A stretch of DNA of 64,000 bases from Phylloscopus collybita (GCA_027886175.1 JAJNNQ010000077.1:4836001-4900000); one strand, 5' to 3'. Positions 32,740-44,747 are shown, counted from the first letter of the stretch. The notes: generated by a model not told the origin, from the letters alone. Numbers and translations: made by a program.

Positions 32740-34510
32740 CTCCTTTCTTGCAACAGTTTCCATGTGTTCCCACAGTGTCACAATGGCCCCTTGCTTCCAT
32801 GAGGCCTTGCAGTGTCAAAATGGTTTCCTTGGTTCTGTGGAATGGAACAATGCACAATGAACAATGCACAACTGCACAATGACACAGTGGCCCCTTGGTT
32901 CCATGAGGCCTCAGAATGTCACAATGTGACAAGGTCTCCATGATTCCAGATAGTCCTGCAGTGTCACAGTGGTGCCTTGATTCTCCTGGGCTCCTCAGGA
33001 TCACAATGGCCCCTTGGCTGCATGAGGCCCAGCTCTGTCACACTGGCCCCTTGCTTCCATTGGGCCCCGTATGGTCACAGTTGTCCCCCCTTGCTTCCAT
33101 GAGGCCTTCAGTATCACAGTGGTGTCCTTGGTACTGCAGTATCACAATGGTGTATTCAATGAGGCCCTGCAGTGTCACAATGGCCTCCTTGGCTCCACAA
33201 GGTCAAGCAGAGCCTCTTGGTTCAACGAGGCCTCAAAGTTTCATAATGTTCTCCAGGATTCCATGAGGGCCCTCTATGTCACAATGGACCTTTGGTTCCA
33301 TGAGGTCTCACCCTGTTCCATGAATCCTTAGTTCCATGGGGCCCTGCAGTGTCACAATGGGCCCCTTGATTTAATGGTGCCACACAGTGCCACAATTGTC
33401 CCTTGGTTCCATTCAGCCCCACAGTGTCACTATCGACTCCCTAGCTCCAAAGGCTCTAAAGTGCCACAATGGCCCGTTGGTTTCCCAGGGCCTCAAGGTG
33501 TACAAATGGCCTCCAGGGTTTCATGAGGCCCTGCTGTGTCACAATGGACCTTTGGTTCCATTAGGCCCCACAGTGTCACAATGGTATCCTTGGTTCCACG
33601 GTGTCAGAATGGACACTTCATCCCATGGACACGCGCAGTGTTCACTGCAGCCCCCTTGATTCCATGAGGCCCTGCTATGCTATAATGGCCCCTTGGTTCC
33701 AGTGGGTCCCAAAATGTCAGAATAGTCTCCACTGTTCCATGAGGCCCCACAATGTCACTGTGGTCCCCTTGGTTCCACAGGGCTCTGCAGTGTCACAATG
33801 GACTCTTGGTTCCATGAGGTTCCTCAGTCACAATGGCCCCTTGTCCGTATGTGGCCACACTGTGTCACAATGGCTCGTGGTTCCATGAGGCCACACAGAG
33901 TTGCAATGGACCCTTGGTTCCATGAGACCTTGCTGTGTCACAATAGAGTTCTGGTTCCATGAGCTTTCATACTGCCAACAACAGTCTCCTTGGTTCTGCA
34001 GTGTCACCATAGGCCCTTAGTTCCAGGAGGTCCCACAGTATAATGTGGTCATTTCGGTTCTGTGAGGTTCAGCAGTGTCTCAATGGCCTCCTTGCTTCTA
34101 CAAGGCCTTGCTGGGTCAGAATGGCCCCTTTGGTTCCACGTGGCCCTACAGCGTCACCATGGTCTCCTTGGATCCACATTGTCACAATGGAGCTTTCAGT
34201 CCCTTCAGCCCCAGTGTTTCACAGTGGCCCCTTGGTTCCATGAGTTTCGGCACTATCAGGAATGGTTCCCTTGTTCAAACAAGGCCTTGCTGTGCCACAA
34301 TGGACTCTTGGTTCCATGAGGCCTTTCTCTGTCACAATGTATTTTTGATTCCATGAGGTTCCATATTTGTCCAAATGGTCTCCTTGGATCTGAAGCTTCA
34401 CAATGGACCATTGGTTCCATGTGGCTCTGCTGTATCAAAAAGAATTTTGGTTCCATGAGGGTCCAAGGTACGACAGTAGACTCCTTGGTTCTGTGAGTCC
34501 CTGCTCTTAT
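32740..34510. repeat. Satellite of ~37-41-bp unit, spacer of the inverted repeat
   Basis: About 45 diverged units of the gtgtcacaatggccccttgg family, the same as 23735-24365. 34510-34760 is unique AT-rich sequence without a gene. Confidence 0.85.
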
Positions 34511-36721
34511 CAAATTCCAAATTATCAGAATAAGACTCCTAAACACTAATTTGATGTTTATGAAGGTGTAATTTATTCAGGCTTGAGGTCCAACATGCAC
34601 TAAGTCACAACCTTACAAGGACATGTGATTCTAAAAGAGTGTTACTTATATAAAGTCACAAAATATGCATTACAATTTACCCATCACCATAAAACCCACC
34701 CCAAGTTCCCAGATTCACTCCCTGTTTTCTCTATCACTGCACTCTTGAGCCAGATGTCTTCTTCTCTTCCAACCATCCTTGCTGGGAAAGCAGGACCTGC
34801 ATGCCTTGTTCCTGTGCTAGAAGTTCACAGGCACAGGAAAAATGGAATGAACCCTTTTGGTATCCAGCCCAAGGCTGTGTGTGCCCAGGCAGAGGCAGGC
34901 AGGACGCAGAGCTGTCAGCAAAGGAAGGGCCCAGCCAGGTGGGGCAGCCGCGGGTGACGACAGCCTGCAGGGACAGAGGCACAGGGCATGGACACCATAG
35001 GACAGCCTGGGCTGCACAGGCCACAGGCATGGGCAGCAGCTGCAAGGCCCTGACACAGCCAACTCCTGCAGCACTTGGGCCATGGCTGCTGGCCCTGGGC
35101 CTGAGCCAGCAGGAGGGGACAAGTGACCCTTGCAGGCCTGCAGGGGCCTCATGGCCTCCTTGTCCCTGCTCAGCAGCCTGGCAGGGGCTGCCCCATGGTG
35201 CTGCCCTTGGCATTGCACATCCCCACATGCCAGTGGCCTGGGAAGAGGCCTGAGCAAGGAGGGAGGGACAGGATGTGCCTTGGCAGGGGCTGGGGCTCAG
35301 GCCTTGGCCCTTTGCATTCCTGAAACACATCCAGGTTTGCTCAGCATCAGAGACACCTTTGCCTTGTTTGTCCCCACCTGTCCTCACTGCCTGCAGGGTT
35401 CTGCTCTATCTGGAACCTGGAGAAACTTTCTCAGTCTTGTTTCTCTCTGGGACCCATTAAAACTTAAAGAAAATTTGGACTTGGAATCTGACTTGGAGTT
35501 CTTGAGAAGTTTTTTTTGCACACTCTGAGGGACTGAATCTGATGTAAACAGCACGAAAGTCCCAAGAGATTAATTAAAATCCTTGTGCTGAGTCTTTACT
35601 GCTGAGTTGCATCAGTATCCTGGCAATCAAGAAGAGCTTCAAAAAGACATTTCTCTTGCTGAGCTGCTCCTTTCCCAGCCCAGCAGGGCTGAGGGCACTG
35701 CCTGCAGGTTCCTGAGAGCTGTGAAGCATTCAGAGGCTTAAAGAAACTGCAAGGACAATTCTGAGCTTCTTCATGGAGAAATCTTCACAACTTTTGAAAA
35801 TTCAGAAATTCTTCATTTTGAAATCGTCACCACTTCTGACACAATCAGTCTCTGGCTGCAGGGATCTCCTAAAGCTGACCCAGGACAGGACTGAGGTGAC
35901 TGTAAGGATGGCTCTGCTGCCCTTTCTGCTCTGGGGGAGGATGTGCTCCAGAGCTGGGCTGCCCTGGGCACCGTCAGAGGGACAGGGCAGGACGGCTCCT
36001 GCTGCCAGGGACGGCTGCAGGGGCTGAAGCTGGGGCTGCAGCCAGGGCTGCCCAGGGCTGTCCTGCACAGCAGCTCCTGCAGCCCTCAGGGCTCTTGGCC
36101 AGCCCAGGGCATCTGCCACCTGCCAGGGGCAGCTCTCAGCTTGCCTGGGAGCTCCCATGGATGCTGGAGGGGAGCAGTGGGTGCAAGGAGTGACTCCTGC
36201 CAGGGCAGGTCCTGCTGCTGCTGCTGCTGTGGAGAGGGTGCTGTGTGTGCCAGGGCTGCTCAGAGCTCCAGCTCATGCCCAGGTCATTTCTGAGGGGACT
36301 TTTCATGAGCTCATTCAGGGCAAGGGTTTCCTGCTTGTGTCTCTGCTTTCCTGAATCTGTGCTCCCACTTTTCCCTGGCTCAGCTTGGTGCCAATGCAAA
36401 CTCAGCTGTGCAGGGCAGAGCAGGGGCTGAGGCTCTTCAACCATCCCACTGAGTTTTCCTGGGAACCTCAGCAAGTGCCTGCAGCTGCCCAGGCTCCAGA
36501 TCCATGCAGCATCAGCTTTCCATGGTGCCCAGGCCTGGGGGAGCTGTTCTTTAATGCCTGCAGCCGGGAGCAGCTGCAGGGCAGAGCTGGCCCAGGGGCT
36601 GGGCTGGGCTCTGGCAGCTGTGGCAGGGAAGGAGCCCGGGCCCACAGGGACAGCTCGGGCTGGGACAGCTGCAGCAGCAGAGCCCTGGGCAGGGAGGGAG
36701 GGAGGCAGTGCTGAGGGCAGC

Positions 36722-36722
<1 letters not shown>

Positions 36723-36765
<43 letters not shown>
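36723..36765 (+). repeat. (CTG)14 trinucleotide repeat
   Basis: An uninterrupted CTG run of about 14 units in non-coding sequence. The poly-Ala, poly-Gln and poly-Ser ORFs across it are artefacts. Confidence 0.9.
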
Positions 36766-37968
36766 AGGGGAGATGTGGCAGCTGCCAGCCCTGCCCTGCA
36801 GGGCAGACCCTGGCCTGAGCAGCACAGCTGCTGTGTCCCCTGGCAGCCAGCACAGCCCTCAGCCCGGGGGCTGGGGGCCCTCAGTCCCCTCCTGGGCTGG
36901 CAGAGCAGCTCCAGAGATGAAGGGCATCTCTGCTGCCATGTGCCCATTGCCTGCTGCCCAGGGCCTGAGGGCCACTGTCCTGCACTGCTGCTGCCTGCAC
37001 TGCAGGGCCTGGGCAGGGCTGGGCAGGGAAAGGCTTTTCCTCAGGGCCCAGCTCTCTCTCTCCTTGCCTTGCCCAGCTGCTGCTGCCATTGCTGAGGGGC
37101 TCTCTGGGAATGGCACTTCCAGCTGCAGGCTCAGGCCCAGCCCTTGGGCTCCTCCTGCTCAGGCTGAGCACAGCAGTGGGGTGTCCCAGCTCCCTGTGCC
37201 TGGGCAGCTCTGGGCAGGGCAGGCTGGCAGGCTGGGAATGAGCTGACTCTCCTCCAGCAGTGCCATGGACAGGACCCTTGGTGTGTCCTGGCGATGCCAT
37301 CCAAGCTGTCAGCTGCCTCCAGGGGACACTGGGGGACAGGAGTGTCCTTGGCCAGGAGTGGGGATGAAACTCTTAGGCTGAGCCACTCTGCTCTGGCTCC
37401 TTCTGCTCTCAGCTGTGTCAGGCTGATTTCCAGGGGAGCACAGTGACTGCCCTCAATCTCAGAAAGGGCAGCTGGGGACAGATGGAGTGACAGAGCAGCT
37501 CCCCTCACCCTTCACTGAGTTACAGCCAATGCTCTTGCCCTGCACAGTTCTCTCTGATCTCCCTGGGCACAGCAGGAAACCCTCTCCAACTGCCTTTGGC
37601 CATCAGTGTTCCTTTACACCTGGCACAGGAGATGCTGCCAAGCTCCTCTGCCTCAGGAGCTCTTTGGGCTGATGAAGTCCAACCCCAGGTCTGGCCCCTG
37701 TCCCCGTTCCCATGGCCCCACTGCTGCAGAGCAGAGCTCAGCCCTGGGTGTCCATGGGCAGAACCCCTGCTGGTCACAGCAACGGGGCCAGATCCCAGCA
37801 GAGCTCCAGGCACAGGGCTGAAGGAAGGGCTCTGAGAAAAGGAAAACTGAGTGGCACAGAGCAGCAGGGGCAGGGCTGGGAGAAGGGGCTTGGGAATCAC
37901 TCAGGAATATCTCCCCTGACTTGTCACTGTGTCCTCCTTGACCAGGTCCCCATGTCCAGAGGCAGCAA

Positions 37969-38901
37969 ATGTCCAACAGCAGCTCCATCAGCCACTTCCT
38001 CCTGCTGGCATTGGCAGACAGGCGGCAGCTGCAGCTCCTGCACTTCTGCCTCTTCCTGGGCATCTCCCTGGCTGCCCTCCTGGGCAACGGCCTCATCATC
38101 AGCGCCGTAGCCTGCGGCCACCACCTGCACAGCCCCATGTTCTTCTTCCTGCTCAACCTGGGCCTCACTGACCTGGGCTGCATCTGCACCACTGTCCCCA
38201 AAGCCATGCACAATTCCCTCTGGGACACCAGGAACATCTCCTACACAGGATGTGCTGCTCAGGTTTTTCTGTTTTTCTTCTTCATTGGAGCCGAGTATTT
38301 CCTCCTGACCATCATGTGCTACGACCGCTACGTGTCCATCTGCAAACCCCTGCACTACGGGACCCTCCTGGGCAGCAGAGCTTGTGCCCACATGGCAGCA
38401 GCTGCCTGGGCCACTGCCTTTCTCAATGTTCTCATGCACACAGCCAATACATTTTCCCTGCCCCTGTGCCATGGCAATGTCCTGGGCCAGTTCTTCTGTG
38501 AAATCCCACACATCCTCAAACTCTCCTGTTCCAAATCCTACCTCAGGAAACTTGGGGTTTCTGTTTTCACTACCTCCTTAGCTTTTGGCTGTTTTGTGTT
38601 CATTGTTTTTTCCTATGTGCAGATCTTCAGGGCTGTGCTGAAGATCCCCTCTGAGCAGGGACGGCACAAAGCCTTTTCCACCTGCCTCCCTCACCTGGCT
38701 GTGGTCTCCCTGTTTCTCAGTACTGGCATGTTTGCCTACCTGAAGCCCCCCTCCACCTCCTCCCCAGCCGTGGATGTGGCCCTGTCAGTTCTGTACTCGG
38801 TGGTGCCTCCAGCCCTGAATCCCCTCATCTACAGCCTGAGGAACCAGGAGCTCAAGGGTACAGTGTGGAGACTGATCACTGGATGGTTACAGAAACATTA
38901 A
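37969..38901 (+). CDS. Olfactory receptor, OR14-like (bird-expanded clade), intact
   Basis: A single-exon 310-residue receptor beginning MSNSSSISHFLLLALADRRQ. Motifs in order are LLGNGLIISA (TM1), LHSPMFFFLLNLGLTDLG (TM2), MCYDRYVSICKPLHYG (TM3 end), SYVQIFRAVLKI (TM5), KAFSTCLPHLAVVSLF (TM6) and PPALNPLIYSLRNQELK (TM7). It is highly similar to the OR at 26947-27876 and differs mainly in TM4-TM5 and at the C-terminus (TVWRLITGWLQKH). There are no disruptions. It is transcribed away from its partner, with both 5' ends facing the ~10-kb centre of the inverted repeat. It acts at the ciliary membrane of olfactory neurons by family. The ligand is unknown. Confidence 0.95.
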   Translation: MSNSSSISHFLLLALADRRQLQLLHFCLFLGISLAALLGNGLIISAVACGHHLHSPMFFFLLNLGLTDLGCICTTVPKAMHNSLWDTRNISYTGCAAQVFLFFFFIGAEYFLLTIMCYDRYVSICKPLHYGTLLGSRACAHMAAAAWATAFLNVLMHTANTFSLPLCHGNVLGQFFCEIPHILKLSCSKSYLRKLGVSVFTTSLAFGCFVFIVFSYVQIFRAVLKIPSEQGRHKAFSTCLPHLAVVSLFLSTGMFAYLKPPSTSSPAVDVALSVLYSVVPPALNPLIYSLRNQELKGTVWRLITGWLQKH

Positions 38902-39259
38902 ACTGCTGGGTAGTTTCTGTAAATACCTTGTAAAAAAAGTCACCTTTGTTTCTTCTTGTTGGATTCATTTTGAAGGTTCTTTTTCTTTGTTTTACTATTT
39001 TAATATTGCTCAAAAAAAAAACTCATTGGTTGTGCCATTTCTCATTTTGTTTCTCTCCATCTGCCCTGTGGCCACAGACTGTGTCAGAGAGGGGCTGTGC
39101 TCCTGGTGGCTTTAAAGGAACTCAAGGATCTCTCAGCCAAGTTTTCTGCAGAGATGCCCCTTTGGTTCCCTTCTCTGCAGCTGCAGCAGCAATGTCTGTG
39201 TGCAGAGCTGGGGGCAGATCAGTGCTGGCACAGCAGCTGTGGCCAGCAGCAGCAGCAGC

Positions 39260-40010
39260 ACTTGGTGCTGCCAGTGCTGCTGCCGTGGCCCTGCCCCGCT
39301 GCCCTCCTGGCCCTGCTGTTGCTGTAGGGCCTGAGTGCTCTCGGGGCCGGGCACAGGGCTGGGGGTGGCAGTGCCGGGGCTGCAGCAGGGACAGGCCATG
39401 GGCACTGCTGGCACAGCAGCAGTGCTGAGGCCTCAGGCCAGGGCCTGGGGGCTGCAGGCTCCTTGCCCAGGCTCTCTCCAGAACACATTGCCCAGGCCAA
39501 GGCTCAGCAGAGAAAAGCCCCGGCAGCAGCCCCAGGCTGGCCGTGGGCAGGCTGGGGGCAAACAGCACGGCTGGGGCTCTGCAAGGGCCCTGGGCAAGCA
39601 CACGGCAAGGAGCAGCAGAGCAGGGCCTGATCCATCCCCACTGCGCTGGACACCCCAGGCCAGCGGCCCACAGCCTCCTCATGCACCTGCCAACAACATC
39701 CCCCCTCTGCAGCCCTGGCCTCTCCCCCAGCTCACACAGCTGCCGCAGCCTTGCAGGCACAGCCACGGCAGCACTGCCTCAGGAGCCCCTGTTTGCCCTG
39801 CCCAGAGCAGGCCTGAGCACCCCCATGGGGTTGGTGTGGGGAGATGAACCTGAGGGAGCACAAATGGCAGCAGGGCCTGGGGCCAGGAAGGGCTGGGCCA
39901 CAGCAGGGAAACCCTTCAGGTTGGTGGTGGCCTCTAAAGTCAGAGCCAGAAAGTTTGTTCCCATGAGCTGGGTGTTTGCTGTGCCACTGCAGATGTTTCT
40001 CAGATCCAGC
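39260..40010. other. GC-rich intergenic sequence, no gene recognised
   Basis: CAG/GCA-rich; the ORFs are Ala/Pro/Ser-rich on both strands without motifs. Confidence 0.5.
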
Positions 40011-40300
40011 TGTCATGGGTTCAAGCAACAGTGATCATGTCCAGGGAGGTTACAGCTGCCAGCAGGGAAACAGGCAGGACAAGTCTCTTTGTTAAACTCA
40101 AGAATCCATTTTATTCCCCCCACCCCAGGCCAGGGAGGAGGTTAGGACCAATAGGAAGAACAGGGGCAGGGTCATGAGTTTTATTGGGAATTCAGGGGAG
40201 GAGTCTTAATGTTTGGGTCAAGGGAGGAGATGACACAAGTCCAGTAAGATCAGACTTCAGCCTCCTCAACACAGGGAGACTCCACAATTCCTCCATTTAT
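40011..40300 (-). mobile_element. Possible solo LTR, minus orientation
   Basis: The plus strand starts TGTCATGGG, i.e. the minus strand ends CCCATGACA. On the minus strand a TATA-like tttataaa (about 40298) precedes an AATAAAA signal (about 40115) by about 180 bp, the layout of an LTR. Boundaries are not confirmed. 40300-40800 holds nothing recognisable. Confidence 0.3.
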
Positions 40301-40800
40301 AAATTGGTTATAACAAGATGGTTCTTTGGAATATGACCCCAATTGTCACTGAGGGATGGGCAGGAGGCATCCACCAACCAGGGAATTCTGAATCACCTCA
40401 ATGCAAAATAGATTTCTATGAAATAACTGCAATGGAATAGATCACAGGCTTGTGGGTGACAACTGTGGGTGACAACTGTGGGTACCTAAGCTTTGCAACA
40501 TCAACAAGAAATGAGAACCATCCATTTCAAAAGGAATCAACAGATGTAGGATGCTCCAACATAAAATCAAAAGCCACTTCCACCTCTGGCTTCGGAGGGC
40601 TGTGGGAGAGGGATGTGGGTGTGACACTCCTGACACTTTAGAGCATGCTTGGAGTATGTTTCCACAAGGGGAAGAATCAAGGAGCAAGAATCTGAAGGAC
40701 TGAACAAGAGAAGGGTGCATCCAAAGAGACAAGAGAAAGGCAATTGACTGAAACTATGCAGACCATTCCTGAAGGGCAGAGCCTCCTCAGGAACCTCATT

Positions 40801-41217
40801 TCACTGCATTCTCTTCACATCCAAGCTAGGCACCAGAATCTGTGGGTGCCCAGGGCCCCAGGACTCCATGGCTCCAGGAATCCCTGTGTGGAATCCATGG
40901 CTCTGTGACCTCACAGCCGGACTCCAGGGCTCTCTCCTGGGCAGCCAGAGAACGTTGGTGCCATTGGGAGGGGTGGCAGTGCAGGCACACTGACACTTGA
41001 GAGGCACCTGCTGTTGGCACTGCTGCTGCTGCTGCTGTTGGCATTTCTGCTGGTGCTGGCACTGCTGCTGCCCCTGCTGGCAGTGCCCTGGGGTGGCAGA
41101 GCAGCAGCACCTGCAGCCCTGCAGCCTGCGAGGCGCTGGCAGCTCAGGGCAGAGCCCAATGACCCAGCTGGGATTGCACTCGAGGATGGACATGGAGAAG
41201 GGAATCTGTGCCCACAC
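40801..41217 (-). CDS. Cys/Gln-rich small ORF, doubtful
   Basis: A 138-codon ORF on the minus strand with a Gln/Cys-rich centre (CQQGQQQCQHQQKCQQQQQQ), Cys-rich pairs (CRCCCSA) and a C-terminal part without motifs. The composition resembles small structural proteins of the epidermal differentiation complex, but the Gln run comes from a CTG/CAG microsatellite, and I see no convincing start context or conserved ends. It may well be non-coding. Confidence 0.15.
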   Translation of the reverse strand: MWAQIPFSMSILECNPSWVIGLCPELPAPRRLQGCRCCCSATPGHCQQGQQQCQHQQKCQQQQQQQCQQQVPLKCQCACTATPPNGTNVLWLPRREPWSPAVRSQSHGFHTGIPGAMESWGPGHPQILVPSLDVKRMQ

Positions 41218-41714
41218 AGTGCTCAGAGCAGGTCTGGGGCAAGGAGGGAGGGAGGGAAGGAGGGTGGATGAATCCCCTTCCCACCACTACCAAGGGAAGG
41301 CCTTGGTGAGGGCAAGGGGCCCTTGACCTGACACCCAGCCCTTCAGAGACCCAGCTGCCAGCTCCGGCTCAGCCCACACTGAGCGGGATTCCATCAGGCC
41401 TTGGCTCAAGGCAGTGGCAGGGGCAGAAGTGATGGCAGCAGCTGGAATGCAGGCCCATGCTTTCCTCCTCCCCAGCCCATTTGGCAACATCCGGGCAAGG
41501 TCTCCACTGTCTGTCTGCAGCCAGCTTGGGGGCCCTTCCTCTCCTCCCCCTGCTTGGGGGACTGAGCTTGGATTCTCTGTCATCCTCAACACTGAACTTC
41601 TATCTCCCCCAACCTGGCTGTTCAGGGTTTGTGTTTCCTGTGTCTCTCACCTTCCTCCACTTCCTCCTTCCCACCTGCTCATGGGTCTCTGGACAGCTGG
41701 CTCTGGAACTTGCA

Positions 41715-42470
41715 GCAGCAAAGTTTTCCAAATTTCCCAAATTCCCCTCAAAAATTCCCCAAAATAAACCCCAAAATTTACTCCAGAATTCCCCTCAAAT
41801 TCTCCAAAACCTCCCAAAATTCCCCAAATTTTCCCCCAAATTCCCCAAAATCTTCCAGAATTCCTCAAAGTTTTCCTCAGAATTCCCCTAGTTTTCCTCA
41901 ATTCCCCCCAAATTCCCCAAAATCCTCCCCAAATTACCCCAAATTTTCCCCAAATTACCCCAATTTACCCAATTTCCATTAAAATCACCGAAAACGACCT
42001 CAAATGACCCAAAACTCCCCCAAATTCTCCAAAGTTTCTGAAATTTCCCCCAAAATTCCCCTCAAATTTTTCAAAATTTCCCAAAACTTCCCAAATTTTC
42101 CCCTTAAATTCCCCAAAATCTCCAAAAATTCCTCAGTGTCCCTCTGAATTCGCCACATTTTCCTACATTCCCCAAAATGACCCAAAATTTCTCCAATTTT
42201 TCCCTTAAATCCAGCAAATCTCCAAAAATTCCCCCAAATTTCCCTCTAAATCCCCCAAGTTTTCTCAAATTTCCTCCAAAATGCCCCTCAAATTCTCCAA
42301 AACCTCCCAAAAGTCCCCAAAACTTCACCCAAATTCCATTGGATCTCCCAAATCTCTCCAAATTTTCCTCAGAATTCCCCAAATTTTCCTAAATTGCCCC
42401 CCAAATTCCTCAAAATGACTCCAAAATTATCCAAAACTTCCATCAAATTCCCCAAATACAAAGGGAGGGT
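41715..42470. repeat. C/A-rich tandem array (ccccaaattccccaaaatt)
   Basis: About 750 bp of ccccaaattcccc / tttcctcaaatt variants with a poorly defined ~15-bp period. The wording resembles the introns of the mini-exon genes but has no exon units. No gene. Confidence 0.75.
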
Positions 42471-42850
42471 ACACACTACCTCCCAATGGGAGACAAGGTG
42501 GGAGTGGAACAGGGTTGGAGGGACATGTAGGGCAGCAAGTGAGGGTGCCTGGGGAGGGATCCCCTCTGTCCTTGCCCTATCACTCAATGCTCCTCTCTGA
42601 ACTTTCTGGAAGCTGGGAGGAGCAGCTGGGTGACAGACAAGGCCCAGAGGAGGGGGCTGGGGGGGAACAGAAGGAGGATTGACAACTGGAACAGAACTGT
42701 CAGGGAAAGAGAGGGGAGACAAGGGAACAGACCATCAAACAGAATATAACAGGGAGCAAAACCAACGACACAATACAACACTTCTTGAGGCAGTACAGTC
42801 TGAATCTGGGCTCTTTCCTCCTTTCTCTCTCTTTCAGGGAAGAATCAGCC

Positions 42851-43441
42851 ATGGGTGAAGGAATCCTGCACATGTCCCTGGTGCTGATGGCCGTGGTGGG
42901 CGTCAGCCAGCCGCTGCAGCCCTTGGAAAAGAAGGGAATTGTTCCCCAGGGCGGGGAAGAAACCCTCCAGAGGATGAAGATGTGCAAGGTGAGACTTGGG
43001 CTGCACCAGCTGCAGTTGGAGAAGGAAATTCCACACCTGGAAGCCACCCAGGAGGCTCCAGCACAGCCTGCAGTGCACCTGGAGAGGAAGATCCAGTGGC
43101 ACACGTGTGCCCTGCTGGGCTTGGTCATCCCTGTGCTGCTCGTGCTCTGCAGGCAGCACTGGCAGGGAGCCACAGCACTGCACACAGGACAAGGACACAC
43201 TGACCAGGGGCTCCTGGCCAAAGCCTGCAGAGGAGTGACCCTCCTGACCAAGCCCTGTGTGCTGCTCAGGGCCATTTCCATCTCCATGGGCAGAACTCGA
43301 GGAGATCTCTGGGTACTTGCAGGGAGACTGCTCCCATTGCCCCTGAAATTACTTTGTTCCACCCCCAACGTCTTTGTGCTTTGTGAGGTGAGCTCTTTCC
43401 TTTTTGCATTGGTAGAGATAGCCTATGTAGTGATTTATTAG
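42851..43441 (+). CDS. Hypothetical type I membrane protein (possibly ITPRIP-like N-terminus)
   Basis: A 196-residue ORF beginning MGEGILHMSLVLMAVVGV in a strong context (GCCATGG), 13 bases after a good acceptor (pyrimidine tract ending TTTCAG at 42837). Residues 1-17 look like a signal peptide. 37-66 is a charged, Leu-rich helical stretch (EETLQRMKMCKVRLGLHQLQ). 84-101 is a membrane helix (CALLGLVIPVLLVLC). A second hydrophobic end (VSSFLFALVEIAYVVIY) closes the protein. This order (5' intron just before the ATG, signal peptide, short coiled coil, membrane helix) is that of the multicopy bird genes for ITPRIP-like proteins, but the large cytosolic domain of that family is absent, so this would be a truncated relative. 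A donor-like AAG/GTGAGA at about 42989 allows another structure. Confidence 0.35.
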   Translation: MGEGILHMSLVLMAVVGVSQPLQPLEKKGIVPQGGEETLQRMKMCKVRLGLHQLQLEKEIPHLEATQEAPAQPAVHLERKIQWHTCALLGLVIPVLLVLCRQHWQGATALHTGQGHTDQGLLAKACRGVTLLTKPCVLLRAISISMGRTRGDLWVLAGRLLPLPLKLLCSTPNVFVLCEVSSFLFALVEIAYVVIY

Positions 43442-43444
43442 TTT

Positions 43445-44330
43445 CTTTAATGATTTGTATAAGTAATGTGTGTAATTGTTACAGGCTTTGTATTGATAGT
43501 TAGAAATGCACCATAATAATTGCTAGAAATAGTCTCTGTATTGCTTCAAAAGCCTCTCTAAGGAATCTTATAAATAATCAGTACAATTTTTATACTCTGT
43601 TTTGATTAGTGGAAGTAGTCTGTATTGGTTGTTAGAAATACTCTGTAACTTTTTATAGTCTGTATAGATTGTTCACAATAGTCACTCAACTAATTCTTAG
43701 AAAAAATGTGCTGATTGTTATACTCTCTTCATCGATTGCTAGAAATAGTCTCTGTCTTGACTCTGAAAAATATAGTTAAAAATAAATAATAATAAATAAT
43801 TACAGTAAATAATAAATAACAAAAAGATAGTAAATAATAAACAATAATTAATTATGGTAAATAAAAATTATAATAAATAATTGCAGTAAATAATAAATAA
43901 TAATAAATAATAAATAATAAATAATAAATATTTCTCTTAAATAATCTGTATTGATTATGATACTCTCCCTATTGATAAAAAAAGTCTGTATTGATTGTTA
44001 GAACTACCAGGCTTCAGTTACGAAGGTGGATTCAAACAAAGATAAAATAGAAAAAAAAAATAAAGTAAAATAAAATAAAATAAACAAAAAAATAGAGTAG
44101 AAAGTAAAATAAAATAAAATAAAATAAAATAAAATAAAATAAAATAAAATGCTTTCCCATATACACACCCCACAGAAATATTGTGCAAAGCACTGCTAGG
44201 GGTGGGCAGTGAAATATAAAATAAAATATAAAATAGATTAAAAAAATAAAGTCAATTAAAATAAATCTCTTGGATTTCCTCTTCATGTGCAATGGCCATT
44301 GAATGAGTCCACAAGATGCAAGCTACAGTA
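43445..44330. repeat. AT-rich simple repeats: (AATAAATAAT)n, (TAAAA)n
   Basis: 43500-43760 has repeats of gattgttagaaatagtctgt. 43780-43940 is (aataaataat)n. 44060-44150 is (aaaat)n. No gene is seen; 44330-44480 is unique AT-rich sequence. Confidence 0.85.
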
Positions 44331-44747
44331 TGTATTACACAATATATATTCTATTAATTATAGTTCAAAATGAGAACTGAACACATAAGTTAAAGTCCAG
44401 ACTCTTTTAAAGTCTTTTAAAAGACTTTTAAAAACTCTGCTTTTATGCGATCCAAAACTGCAGCTAGTACAAGAGCATGTAACCAAATGGAACCCTCCAC
44501 AAAGGGTGCATCTGCACAGACCCATTCCTGTGCAGAGTGTTTGAGCTGATCAGTGGTTTCAGGGGGTGCTGTGGAGGAAAACTGCCTGCGGTGTGAACGG
44601 GTGAACGATCTCCTTTAGCTGGTGGCTGAACTTAGGGAGGAAGCTGAAAGACTGAGGAGTATCAGGGAAAGTGAAAGGGAAATAGATTGGTGGAGTTCAG
44701 CCCTTCCATCCTTGAGGGAAGCCCACCAGGAGTCAGAGGACTCCCAT

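Larger units (their letters stand above)
34760..39260. repeat. Right arm of large inverted repeat
   Basis: The counterpart of 26612-31450 in reverse orientation, carrying the second OR14-like gene. The portion 36330-37960 could not be aligned to the left arm and contains a pure (CTG)n tract and GC-rich sequence without a recognisable gene. Confidence 0.65.

Noticed and set aside
36136..37246. ORFs with poly-Ala, poly-Gln or poly-Ser across the CTG repeat
   Set aside because: The (CTG)14 tract is open in all frames and the flanks show no conserved protein.
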